Source: Ruminococcus_C sp963590855 (GTDB taxonomy: Bacteria > Bacillota > Clostridia > Oscillospirales > Ruminococcaceae). Taken from it: a stretch of DNA of 64,000 bases. Below are positions 41,810-49,948 of this stretch, piece after piece. A program made the position numbers and the translations under genes. How positions within the stretch are numbered: position 1 is the stretch's first letter; each line of letters starts with the position of its first letter. The notes below the pieces were generated by a model that was not told the DNA's origin, searched no databases, and worked only from the letters and a program-made list of their open reading frames with translations. The DNA lies in NCBI GenBank assembly GCA_963590855.1, contig CAVAQT010000005.1, forward strand, positions 1 to 64,000. Reading direction: 5' to 3'.

Positions 41810-41844
41810 AAAACCGGTACAGGCACACAGCCCATACCGGTTTT
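41810..41844 (-). terminator. Terminator of the secDF operon
   Basis: A 10-bp stem (AAAACCGGTA and complement) is followed by a T run on the minus strand, 30 bases after the secF stop. Confidence 0.8.
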
Positions 41845-41874
41845 CTTGATACAGATTTTTGGAATCCGCGCAGC

Positions 41875-42867
41875 TTATACGCTTACCTTTGTCTTTTTCT
41901 TCGGGGGCTTCAAGACGCTGATGCCGCGTTTATTCTGCCACCATACCCACAGGCTCGGTACAAAGCAAATAGAGTTGAATGTACCCATTGCGATACCTGC
42001 CATCATCGGAACGGAAAAGCTCAGGATGGAATCCAGACCCATTACCAGAGATACAACGGTAACGACCAGCATGGAGCTGAATGTGGTCACAGATGTCCGG
42101 ATGCTTCGGCGCAGGGACTGGGAATCACTGATGTTCACCAGTTCCCGGATCTGCGTACCCGGCAGCAGGGTCTGGTTCTCACGGATACGGTCGTAGATAA
42201 CGATGGTATCATTAACGGCATAACCCAACAGAGTCAGAATTACCGCCATGAAGTTGGAGTCGATCTCGAACCGGCACAAAACCACACAGCCATAGGTAAC
42301 GATCAGTGTGGAAAGCAGTCCCAGCACAGCGCATACGCCGGCAGACCAGCCGCTGATCTGCTTGAATCGGATCGCAATGTACACGATCAGGATCAGTGCT
42401 GCAAAAATCGCAGCCACGATGCACTTTGCGAAGAACTCACCGCCAGAACGCGCGTTAACATCGTTGGCATCCAGCAGCTTAACTTCATTGTCCGGACACA
42501 GTTCCTGCACTTTATTGGTCACTTCATTCTGACGATCGATGGTCAGACCGTCTGTCGAAGAGAAGGACAGGGACAGTGTCTTGGTATCGCTGTCCAGGCT
42601 GTCGCCCTGCTGTACTTTAACAGAAGAGCCTATCAGACTGGTCAGTTCCTTGGAGACACTGCTCTCATCCACATCACCTACATAACTGTAAGTGATAATC
42701 GTACCGCCCTTAAATTCCAGCGCAACGTCTACACCGGTAAAGGTGGAAAGCAGCGAGATCAGAATCAGTGCAAAGCTGATGATAAAGAATATCTTCGACT
42801 TGCCGCAAAAATCATGAACTTTTACGTCAGCATCAAAATGCTTCGTTTCTTTAGTCTGCTTTGACAT
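41875..42867 (-). CDS. secF: Protein-export membrane protein SecF
   Basis: The 330-aa protein has six membrane helices, one large external loop between helices 1 and 2 (VALEFKGGTIITYSYVGDVD), and the C-terminal conserved block GYAVNDTIVIYDRIREN. It works with SecD to complete Sec translocation using the ion gradient. The start 42867 follows GGAGG and lies inside the end of secD, a 17-base overlap. Confidence 0.96.
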   Translation of the reverse strand: MSKQTKETKHFDADVKVHDFCGKSKIFFIISFALILISLLSTFTGVDVALEFKGGTIITYSYVGDVDESSVSKELTSLIGSSVKVQQGDSLDSDTKTLSLSFSSTDGLTIDRQNEVTNKVQELCPDNEVKLLDANDVNARSGGEFFAKCIVAAIFAALILIVYIAIRFKQISGWSAGVCAVLGLLSTLIVTYGCVVLCRFEIDSNFMAVILTLLGYAVNDTIVIYDRIRENQTLLPGTQIRELVNISDSQSLRRSIRTSVTTFSSMLVVTVVSLVMGLDSILSFSVPMMAGIAMGTFNSICFVPSLWVWWQNKRGISVLKPPKKKTKVSV

Positions 42868-44275
42868 TGATACCACCTCCATAGAGTTTCTTGTTCTGGA
42901 AGCACTTGAAGCGGGACAGAGACATGGTCATCAGTCTTGCCGCAAATACGCCCATGATAAAGTTCATGATCAGACCGGTCATCAGGGTAAAGCCGAAGGA
43001 GTAGATAACGCCCTCTGTGGTCGCACCGAAGAACCAGAAGATCGTATGGTTGAAGATCTTTGCCCAGATGCTGTCCGGCACGCCAAACGCACCCATCAGC
43101 ACGATAGAAACGATGATACCTGTGAGGTTTCCGTCCAGGATCGCGCTGAAAGCTCTGTGATAACCGGAATACAGCGCAGAATCCAGTGTCTTGCCCTTGC
43201 GGAGCTCTTCACGGATACGCTCGCCGGTGATGATGTTCGCGTCAACGCCCATACCCACAGACAGGATGATACCGGCAATACCCGGGATCGTCAGCGTGGT
43301 GCTGGACATAAAGCCGAACCAGCCGGAAACGGCAGCCAGCATGCCGGCAACCTGTCCGATCAGCGTGATGGATGCCACAACGCCCAGCAGACGGTACAGC
43401 ACGATCATGTAGATCACGATCAGCGCCAGAGTGATGACGCCGGCAATTACCATTGCCGTCAGCGCACCCTCGCCCATGGTCGGAGAAATGGTCTTAAAGC
43501 TTGTGGTCTCCAGGGAGAACGGCAGCGCACCGGAATTGATCTTGTCTGCCAGTTCCTTGGCGCTTTCATATGTAAAGTTACCTGTGATCGAAGCCTTGCC
43601 GTCCGAGATAACTGCGCTGACAGACGGTGCAGAGATCATGGTGTTGTCCATCCAGATGGAGATCTGTCCCTTGGACTGATACAGCGAAGAGGTCGCCTCA
43701 TAGAACTTTTCCTTGCCGCTTTCATTCAAATTTAGTGTAACAGCCCAGGTGATTTCCCCGGTGGTGTCATCCTTGGAACCGCCGGTAGAAGCCTGCGCCA
43801 CATCCGCACCAGTCAGCACGATATCACCGGACGGAACCACATTGCCCTCTTCGTCAGTGGTGCTGTCTGTGCCGTAGCGAAAGGTCAGCTCTGCGGTCTC
43901 GCCCAGTTCCTTGACAGCCTGTTCCGGATCGAACTCTGTCTCTCCTGCCTGCCACGGAAACCGCACGATAATACGATTGCTCTTGTAGTCCAGATACGTT
44001 TCGCTGTCGCTGATGTTCTGGCTCGCCAGACGCAGCTTAATAGTCTCCAGTGCTGCGTCCATTTGTTCCTCCGTTGCATCCACATCGCCCGACGGCTCAA
44101 AGGTCACGTCTACGCCGCCCTGGATATCGATGCCCAGACGGATATCATCGACCCCATGTACATAGGTTTTGACAATATCACCGAACTGGGTCTGTACCCC
44201 GAAGATGGTGGTAAGCGTAAACAGAGCGATCACGGCAAATACAATGAAGAAAACAGGTTTTTTCACTTTTCTCAC
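42851..44275 (-). CDS. secD: Protein-export membrane protein SecD
   Basis: The 474-aa protein has six membrane helices with the large P1 loop after helix 1. It contains DIRLGIDIQGGVDVTFEP, the LRYGTD-like domain and the conserved GMGVDANIITGERIREEL block. The loop is of the short Gram-positive type. It overlaps secF by 17 bases. Confidence 0.96.
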   Translation of the reverse strand: MRKVKKPVFFIVFAVIALFTLTTIFGVQTQFGDIVKTYVHGVDDIRLGIDIQGGVDVTFEPSGDVDATEEQMDAALETIKLRLASQNISDSETYLDYKSNRIIVRFPWQAGETEFDPEQAVKELGETAELTFRYGTDSTTDEEGNVVPSGDIVLTGADVAQASTGGSKDDTTGEITWAVTLNLNESGKEKFYEATSSLYQSKGQISIWMDNTMISAPSVSAVISDGKASITGNFTYESAKELADKINSGALPFSLETTSFKTISPTMGEGALTAMVIAGVITLALIVIYMIVLYRLLGVVASITLIGQVAGMLAAVSGWFGFMSSTTLTIPGIAGIILSVGMGVDANIITGERIREELRKGKTLDSALYSGYHRAFSAILDGNLTGIIVSIVLMGAFGVPDSIWAKIFNHTIFWFFGATTEGVIYSFGFTLMTGLIMNFIMGVFAARLMTMSLSRFKCFQNKKLYGGGINVKAD

Positions 44276-44365
44276 GATTTAGCCTCCTGTGCTGCGGTCT
44301 GTCTGTCGCAGACTCGCAAGTTAAACTGTGCCGTCGGCAGAATGCACGATCGACAATTACTTATT

Positions 44366-44394
44366 ATTATATTCCAAATTCCGCAATTAGTCAA
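44366..44394 (-). promoter_or_regulatory. secDF promoter
   Basis: Read leftward, TTGACT (44394-44389) and TATAAT (44371-44366) are 17 bases apart. Confidence 0.75.
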
Positions 44395-44487
44395 TAGGTG
44401 CGGCAAAACTTGTACAACATTGCCGATTTGAAAGCAATTTTTTCGGCGACTTCTCCAAATATCGCGGCAAAACTTTTCCAATTGCCG

Positions 44488-44516
44488 TTGCAATTCCACG
44501 ATACTTATGATATAAT
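44488..44516 (+). promoter_or_regulatory. ung promoter
   Basis: TTGCAA (44488-44493) and TATAAT (44511-44516) are 17 bases apart. The stretch between the two divergent promoters (44395-44487) shows no gene. Confidence 0.7.
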
Positions 44517-44589
44517 CATAAATAACAAGGCATCGGCATGCTTCAAATCGAACGCACGCCATTATCACAAGCAGAAAGGACTGACAGCA

Positions 44590-45258
44590 ATGGTACACTT
44601 TGGCAACGACTGGGACACCATTCTGGACGGCGAATTTGCCAAGACCTATTACCAGAATCTGCGGCAGTTTCTGATGACAGAATACCGCACCCAGACCATC
44701 TATCCCGGCATGTATGATATTTTCAACGCCCTGAAATACACGCCCTATGCACAGGTACGGGCAGTAATTTTGGGACAAGACCCCTATCACGGCCCGAACC
44801 AGGCACACGGACTGAGCTTTTCCGTCCGCCAGGGCGTAGCGCCGCCGCCATCTCTGGTAAACATCTTTAAAGAGATCAAGGACGATGTGGGCATCGACAA
44901 CACCGGCAAACACGGCGAACTGACCAACTGGGCAAAACACGGTGTACTGCTGCTGAACACCGTGCTGACCGTCCGCGCCGGTCAGGCGAACTCCCACAAG
45001 GGCAAGGGCTGGGAACAGTTCACAGACGATGTGATCCGGCTTCTGGATCAGCGGGAAGAGCCGGTGGTGTTCCTGCTCTGGGGCAACAATGCCAAGGCGA
45101 AAAAAGCTCTGATCCAGCACCCCCAGCATCTGGTGCTGACTGCCGCACACCCCAGTCCTCTGTCCGCATATCACGGGTTCTTCGGGTGCAAGCACTTCTC
45201 CAAGGCAAACGCATTCCTGCGGGAACACGGACTGCCGGAGATCGACTGGAGCATCTGA
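44590..45258 (+). CDS. ung: Uracil-DNA glycosylase (family 1)
   Basis: The 222-aa enzyme removes uracil from DNA. The start 44590 follows AAAGGA. It shows the water-activating loop GQDPYHGPNQAHGLSFSV with Asp64 and the Leu intercalation loop HPSPLSAYHGFFGC. Length fits family 1. It is coupled to the next gene: its TGA stop is separated from the next ATG by a single base. Confidence 0.97.
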   Translation: MVHFGNDWDTILDGEFAKTYYQNLRQFLMTEYRTQTIYPGMYDIFNALKYTPYAQVRAVILGQDPYHGPNQAHGLSFSVRQGVAPPPSLVNIFKEIKDDVGIDNTGKHGELTNWAKHGVLLLNTVLTVRAGQANSHKGKGWEQFTDDVIRLLDQREEPVVFLLWGNNAKAKKALIQHPQHLVLTAAHPSPLSAYHGFFGCKHFSKANAFLREHGLPEIDWSI

Positions 45259-45259
45259 C

Positions 45260-46888
45260 ATGGCATATTCCTATCGCTGGCAGTACTGCGACATGGATTT
45301 TTTGCGGCACTGTCTGAAAAAATACAGCCTGCTGCTGGAGAAGATCCCGTCGGCGATTCTCACGGAGGAAACCACGGGGACGCAGATGTTCGTCACAGAA
45401 TTTCTCTCCGACTGCATCAAGCGGTGTGATGACGGATTCGATGATTATACCATGACGGCACTTTTGCCGGAAGGGACAGCCACTGTCACGCTGCAAGGAA
45501 AGGGGTGGACGGTTCGCCGTCTTTCCACCCGCTACCACGGCAAGTATGCAGCACTGCTGCCGGAAATGGCAGCCTATTACTTTTCCAAAGACGGCGGACA
45601 GCAGCGGCGGAATACGGAACTAGCTCTGGGAAGCCGCTGCTTCGCATTTTTCGATTATGCGTACAACAGAATGTTGGAAACGCAATTTCTCCGGCACGAT
45701 TTTCGCTGGGACGGCGGTGAGATCCCCTCGGTGAATCAGCTGGAGAGCCTTTCCGATGCTGCCGATCTGACCGAGGCACTGGGGCAATTCCGGCGGGAAG
45801 AATATGACAGGCGAAAGAAGCACGATCTCTCCCATGCAAAGCTTTGCACTTTCTTGGAAACTCAGTTTGGAATGCTGTATTTTGAAAATCGGTCTGCTTC
45901 GTACCTGTTGCAGCCGGTTTCCGGCGGTTTTTCCGCAGATGACGGCAGCATGGAAAGCTGGCTGCTGTGGAGATGCAATCGGCTTTTGGGCGGCATTGCC
46001 CTTACAGCAGAGCGAAAAGTGTGCCGCCTGTTTGGAACTGACGAAAACGATCGGCAGCAGGTACTGGCGGCATACTTCTGTTTCTGCCGGCAAAAGGGGA
46101 TTCTCTTTTCCGGAGAGATGCAGCTGTGCCAGCCAGAATACCCCGAACCGCTGGGGAAGGATTTCCTGCCGTGGAAGTGGGAGTCCGGCAAGATCACGCC
46201 GCAGCTGCTGCAAGCCATAGCCGACCAACTGCGGCAATGTGTTCCGGAACAAGCTGCGGACTGGTGCTGGCTGCTGGGGACGCGGCTGGTATTTACTGTG
46301 CTGCCGCTGGCAGAGGATACATTGGCAGCACTGCCCCAGCCGGAACGGGATGCCTTTTTCGTACAGGCGGAACAGTTCCTGCGAAAAACGGCAGTTGCTT
46401 TAGGTGACCAGCCACAGCCGCTGACAGAAACGGACTTTGAAAAGCTGACAGCACAATATGACAAGCTTTTGCTGGCAGATTCGGCGGAAAAGTTACAGCG
46501 ATATGCCCGGCTGTATCCCACATCAGCACACGCCAAGTTTCCGATACAGCAGAAAGACGGCTATGTCTGGCGGTCGGAACGACCAGTAGAGCAATCAGCA
46601 AAAAATGCTCCAGACGGCACCACTCTGCCGGCAGTCCGCAGGGAATTGTTGTTGGAACAGCTGCAATTGCCGCCGGAAAAGATCGCCCTGGAACAGGTCT
46701 ATCCCCTTTGCTATGAAGATATGGCTGGTTTCTCCGAAAATGGAAGATACTGCAAACGTGGCGAAGATTTTCTGAAAGAAGCACCACAGCTGCTGCGGAA
46801 TTATGAAACACAGCACGGTGCGGTTCTCCGGGAGCGGTACTCGCCGGAGGAATGGAACTGGTTCCGGCAGAGCGCCGATCAGGTATAA
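45260..46888 (+). CDS. Large protein of unknown function coupled to ung
   Basis: The 542-aa cytoplasmic protein shows no signal peptide, membrane segment or familiar nucleotide-binding motif. The N-terminal half is rich in aromatic residues (YRWQYCDMDFLRHCL, AAYYFSKDGG, FAFFDYAYNRM), and the whole is acidic and helical. It ends EEWNWFRQSADQV. The start lies one base after the ung stop, so it is translated with uracil-DNA glycosylase. No family is recognised; a DNA repair link is only suggested by position. Confidence 0.75.
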   Translation: MAYSYRWQYCDMDFLRHCLKKYSLLLEKIPSAILTEETTGTQMFVTEFLSDCIKRCDDGFDDYTMTALLPEGTATVTLQGKGWTVRRLSTRYHGKYAALLPEMAAYYFSKDGGQQRRNTELALGSRCFAFFDYAYNRMLETQFLRHDFRWDGGEIPSVNQLESLSDAADLTEALGQFRREEYDRRKKHDLSHAKLCTFLETQFGMLYFENRSASYLLQPVSGGFSADDGSMESWLLWRCNRLLGGIALTAERKVCRLFGTDENDRQQVLAAYFCFCRQKGILFSGEMQLCQPEYPEPLGKDFLPWKWESGKITPQLLQAIADQLRQCVPEQAADWCWLLGTRLVFTVLPLAEDTLAALPQPERDAFFVQAEQFLRKTAVALGDQPQPLTETDFEKLTAQYDKLLLADSAEKLQRYARLYPTSAHAKFPIQQKDGYVWRSERPVEQSAKNAPDGTTLPAVRRELLLEQLQLPPEKIALEQVYPLCYEDMAGFSENGRYCKRGEDFLKEAPQLLRNYETQHGAVLRERYSPEEWNWFRQSADQV

Positions 46889-46946
46889 AAAAAATCAATA
46901 CCAAGCGATACGATTTTTCCGTCTACCCAACGGCAGATAATTATGG

Positions 46947-46952
46947 TATAAT
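46947..46952 (+). promoter_or_regulatory. Extended -10 element before metF
   Basis: TGGTATAAT is present, but no good -35 box stands 17 bases upstream. The leader to the metF start is about 55 bases, too short for a SAM or cobalamin riboswitch. Confidence 0.45.
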
Positions 46953-47010
46953 ATAACACGAACCAGAACTATATCATTGGGCATATCTGCCGCAGAAAGG
47001 ACAAAGACCT

Positions 47011-47889
47011 ATGAAAATCGCATCCCTGTTCTCCGAAAAAACCGTTTTTTCGTTTGAAATATTCCCGCCGAAAAAGACCTCTTCCATCGAGACCATCTAT
47101 GACACCCTGGAAGCGCTCCAGGATCTGCACCCGGACTTCATCAGCGTAACTTTTGGTGCAGGCGGCAGCGGCAACGGGGAAAATACCCTTGCCATCGCAC
47201 GGCGGCTGAAGGAACACTACGGCGTGCTGCCTATGGCGCATCTGCCCTGCATTCACTATTCCAAGGCGCAGATCGACACCATTCTGGAACAGTTTCAGGA
47301 AAACGGCATCGAAAACATCCTGGCGCTCCGGGGCGACCGTGTCGAGGGCTTAGAGCCTACTGCTGATTTTGACCACGCTGCCGATCTCATCCGCTATATC
47401 CGCAGCAAGGGCGGCGATTTTGACATTGCCGGCGCATGTTATCCGGAGTGCCATCCGGAAGCACCCAACATGGACACCGACATCCGCCACCTGAAAGAAA
47501 AGGTAGATGCCGGCGCAAGCCATCTCATCACCCAGCTGTTTTTCGACAACGATTCGTTCTATGACTTCCGCTATCGGGCAGCCCGCGCCGGTGTCAATGT
47601 GCCCATTGAAGCAGGCATTATGCCGGTGACCAACCGCAAGCAGATCGAGCGCATGGTCACCATGTGCGGTGCAAGCCTGCCCAGAAAATTCACCAAAATG
47701 GTACAGCGCTTTGAGGACAACCCGGATGCGCTCCGGGATGCCGGCATTGCCTATGCCATCGACCAGATCGTAGACCTGGTGACAGACGGTGTGGACGGCA
47801 TCCATCTGTACACCATGAACAATCCCTATGTGGCACGGAAGATCAGCGAAGCCGTCGGCGGCATCATCAAGGCGGCACCCAGATGCTGA
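47011..47889 (+). CDS. metF: 5,10-methylenetetrahydrofolate reductase
   Basis: The 292-aa flavoprotein TIM barrel reduces methylene-THF to methyl-THF for methionine synthesis. It has FSFEIFPPKKTSSIETIYDTL, VTFGAGGSG, ENILALRGD and ASHLITQLFFDND, all standard. It starts after AAAGGACAAAG. It overlaps the next gene, a MetH reactivation domain, by 7 bases. Confidence 0.96.
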   Translation: MKIASLFSEKTVFSFEIFPPKKTSSIETIYDTLEALQDLHPDFISVTFGAGGSGNGENTLAIARRLKEHYGVLPMAHLPCIHYSKAQIDTILEQFQENGIENILALRGDRVEGLEPTADFDHAADLIRYIRSKGGDFDIAGACYPECHPEAPNMDTDIRHLKEKVDAGASHLITQLFFDNDSFYDFRYRAARAGVNVPIEAGIMPVTNRKQIERMVTMCGASLPRKFTKMVQRFEDNPDALRDAGIAYAIDQIVDLVTDGVDGIHLYTMNNPYVARKISEAVGGIIKAAPRC

Positions 47890-48548
47890 CCCTGCCCCTA
47901 AGCGAGATCGACAAGCAGGAAGCACTCCGCTATATGGGATGTCCCGGTGAGCCGGATGCAGCACTGCTGGAAATTGTCAGCGACTGCGAAGAAAAGCTGC
48001 GGCGCGCCGTTTTGCCGCGTGTGATCTATCGCGTTTTGCCGCTAAGCCGGGAAAACGGCGTTCTCTCTGCCGGCGGCATGGTGCTTTCGGGAGAAGATAT
48101 CGCCCGGCATCTGGCAGAATGTGACCGGATCATCCTGATGGCGGCGACGCTGTCCGGACAGGCAGACCAACTGATCCACCGGGCAGGCATTTCCGATATG
48201 ACGCGTTCTCTCGCCATGGATACCCTGGCAAGCGCCGGCATTGAACAAGTCTGCAACCGGGCAGAGGAATGTTTCCGGGAGCAGCTGCCGGAAGCATACT
48301 TTACCTGGCGGTTCAGTCCGGGATACGGCGATCTGCCGCTGGCGCTCCAACCGGAAATTTTACAGCTGCTGGACGCGCAAAAGCGTCTGGGGCTGACCGT
48401 AACACCGGAGCACATTCTCATCCCCCGAAAGTCAGTGACGGCGATCATTGGTCTGGCAGACCATCCTTTAAAAAAGGGCGCCCGTGGCTGTGCCACCTGC
48501 CGGATGCGGGAGACCTGTCCGTTCCGAAAGGGCGGCACACACTGCTGA
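47883..48548 (+). CDS. Stand-alone cobalamin-dependent methionine synthase activation domain protein
   Basis: The 221-aa protein corresponds to the C-terminal SAM-binding reactivation domain of long MetH enzymes (FSPGYGDLPLALQPEILQLL, RLGLTVTPEHILIPRKSVTAIIGL) and ends with a Cys-rich tail (CATCRMRETCPFRKGGTHC). It should re-methylate inactive cob(II)alamin of the separate, short MetH at 49949. The translational overlap with metF supports this. Confidence 0.92.
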   Translation: MLTLPLSEIDKQEALRYMGCPGEPDAALLEIVSDCEEKLRRAVLPRVIYRVLPLSRENGVLSAGGMVLSGEDIARHLAECDRIILMAATLSGQADQLIHRAGISDMTRSLAMDTLASAGIEQVCNRAEECFREQLPEAYFTWRFSPGYGDLPLALQPEILQLLDAQKRLGLTVTPEHILIPRKSVTAIIGLADHPLKKGARGCATCRMRETCPFRKGGTHC

Positions 48549-48673
48549 GTCATAATAATCCAATCATTTTCAACATGGACGCAGACACCTGTGTCCATAT
48601 TGTGCTATCCAGGGCTTGTTTGAAAAATCCGTACATTTTTCAAGCAGCCCCTAGTCAAAAAGGAGTTTTTCTA

Positions 48674-49159
48674 ATGGAATACGAAATCATGCCCTATACC
48701 GAAGCAGACGTTGACGCTATGATCGAGATCTGGAATGAAGTTGTACGAGACGGCGCAGCATTTCCGCAGCTGGACGAACTGAATCACAAGACCGGCGTCG
48801 AGTTCTTCGGCAGACAGGACTTTGTAGGCGTGGCAAAGGTAAACGGCGAAGTCGCCGGGCTGTACATTCTTCACCCCAACAATGTAGGCAGATGCGGTCA
48901 TCACGCCAACGCAAGCTATGCCGTTTCGTCAAAAATGCGCGGCATGAAGATCGGCGAAGGACTGGTGCGCCACTCTCTGGAAAAGGCAAAGGAACTAGGC
49001 TACCGCATTCTGATCTTCAACGCCGTTGTCAAAGGCAACGACCGCGCGATTCAGCTGTATCACAAGCTGGGATTTCAGCGCGTCGGCGTGATCCCCGGCG
49101 GCTATTTGCTGAAAAGCGGCGTCTATCAGGATATTTATGTGTATTATCATGTGCTGTAA
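48674..49159 (+). CDS. GNAT-family N-acetyltransferase
   Basis: The start ATG 48674 follows AAGGAG; the longer open frame overlaps the previous gene and is rejected. The 161-aa protein has YEIMPYTEADVDAMIEIWNEVV, the acetyl-CoA loop SKMRGMKIGEGLVRHSL and AIQLYHKLGFQRVGVIPGGYLL, as in phosphinothricin or ribosomal-protein type GNATs. The substrate is unknown. It lies inside the methionine cluster without an evident role there. Confidence 0.88.
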   Translation: MEYEIMPYTEADVDAMIEIWNEVVRDGAAFPQLDELNHKTGVEFFGRQDFVGVAKVNGEVAGLYILHPNNVGRCGHHANASYAVSSKMRGMKIGEGLVRHSLEKAKELGYRILIFNAVVKGNDRAIQLYHKLGFQRVGVIPGGYLLKSGVYQDIYVYYHVL

Positions 49160-49174
49160 CCAGGAGGCATTTCT

Positions 49175-49372
49175 ATGAATCATGAAAACGAATTGGATAC
49201 CACCTGCGGTGTTTCTGATGAAGAACTGACATATCGGTTTCGAGAAGCGGTTCGGATCGAAAATGAAATCAAAAAAATAAAACATCTTCCGATTGCGAAA
49301 TATGACCATGTCAAAAAGCAAGCGTATATTGAATATCCAGACGGGAGACGTGAGTATGCAGAAAAAGCCTGA
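49175..49372 (+). CDS. Putative antitoxin of a zeta-type toxin pair
   Basis: The 65-aa acidic protein (MNHENELDTTCGVSDEELTY... YIEYPDGRREYAEKA) starts after AGGAGG. Its 3' end overlaps the downstream zeta-like kinase gene by 17 bases. Size, charge and order fit the antitoxin of a zeta-like pair, though it is not like the classical epsilon protein. The base composition is AT-richer than the neighbours, a sign of transfer. Confidence 0.65.
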   Translation: MNHENELDTTCGVSDEELTYRFREAVRIENEIKKIKHLPIAKYDHVKKQAYIEYPDGRREYAEKA

Positions 49373-49922
49373 AATCATTGTTTTTGCTGGCCCGAACGGC
49401 AGCGGAAAAAGCACCATTACCAAAATGGCAAATATCATTGAACCATATATCAATGCCGATGACATCAAAAAAACGAATCATTGCAGTGATATGGATGCTG
49501 CCATTCTTGCCGAACAACAGCGACATCAGCTCATAGAATCACACACTAGCTTTACATTTGAAACGGTATTATCTACTGACAGAAACCTCAAGTTGCTGCA
49601 GCTTGCAAAAGATAAGGGATATTTTATCCGATGTATTTATGTTTTGACTGCCGATTCGCACATCAACATTGCCCGTGTCAAAGTGCGAAAGGCCAGCGGC
49701 GGTCATGACGTCCCCGTTCAAAAAATTATAGAACGCTATCACAGAGCCTTAAAATTGATACCAGAACTGCTTTGTGTTTGTGATATTTGTCATATCTATG
49801 ACAATTCAGACCAACCGTTCCGAATTTTTAAGAAACGCAAACAACTTTATTTTTATTGGGAAAACGAATTCTGGGATAAAGAAAAAATCGAAGAGATCAC
49901 AAAGATCTCATTCCCATCATAA
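49356..49922 (+). CDS. Zeta-toxin family P-loop kinase
   Basis: The start ATG 49356 follows GGGAG. The 188-aa protein has Walker A in AGPNGSGKST (residues 11-20), AINADDI-like INADDIKK, an ESHTSFTFETVLST segment and GYFIRCIYVLTADSHINIARVKVRKASGGHDVP. These are zeta/AAA_33 features. Zeta toxins phosphorylate UDP-N-acetylglucosamine and stop wall synthesis. The overlap with the small acidic gene upstream makes a toxin-antitoxin pair. It interrupts the metF-metH cluster and is AT-rich. Confidence 0.85.
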   Translation: MQKKPEIIVFAGPNGSGKSTITKMANIIEPYINADDIKKTNHCSDMDAAILAEQQRHQLIESHTSFTFETVLSTDRNLKLLQLAKDKGYFIRCIYVLTADSHINIARVKVRKASGGHDVPVQKIIERYHRALKLIPELLCVCDICHIYDNSDQPFRIFKKRKQLYFYWENEFWDKEKIEEITKISFPS

Positions 49923-49948
49923 TCTCTTTTTGAAAGGACACTCATCCT

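Noticed and set aside
46889..47010. Possible cobalamin or SAM riboswitch before metF
   Set aside because: The leader after the -10 box is only about 55 bases and shows neither a B12-box nor SAM aptamer motifs.
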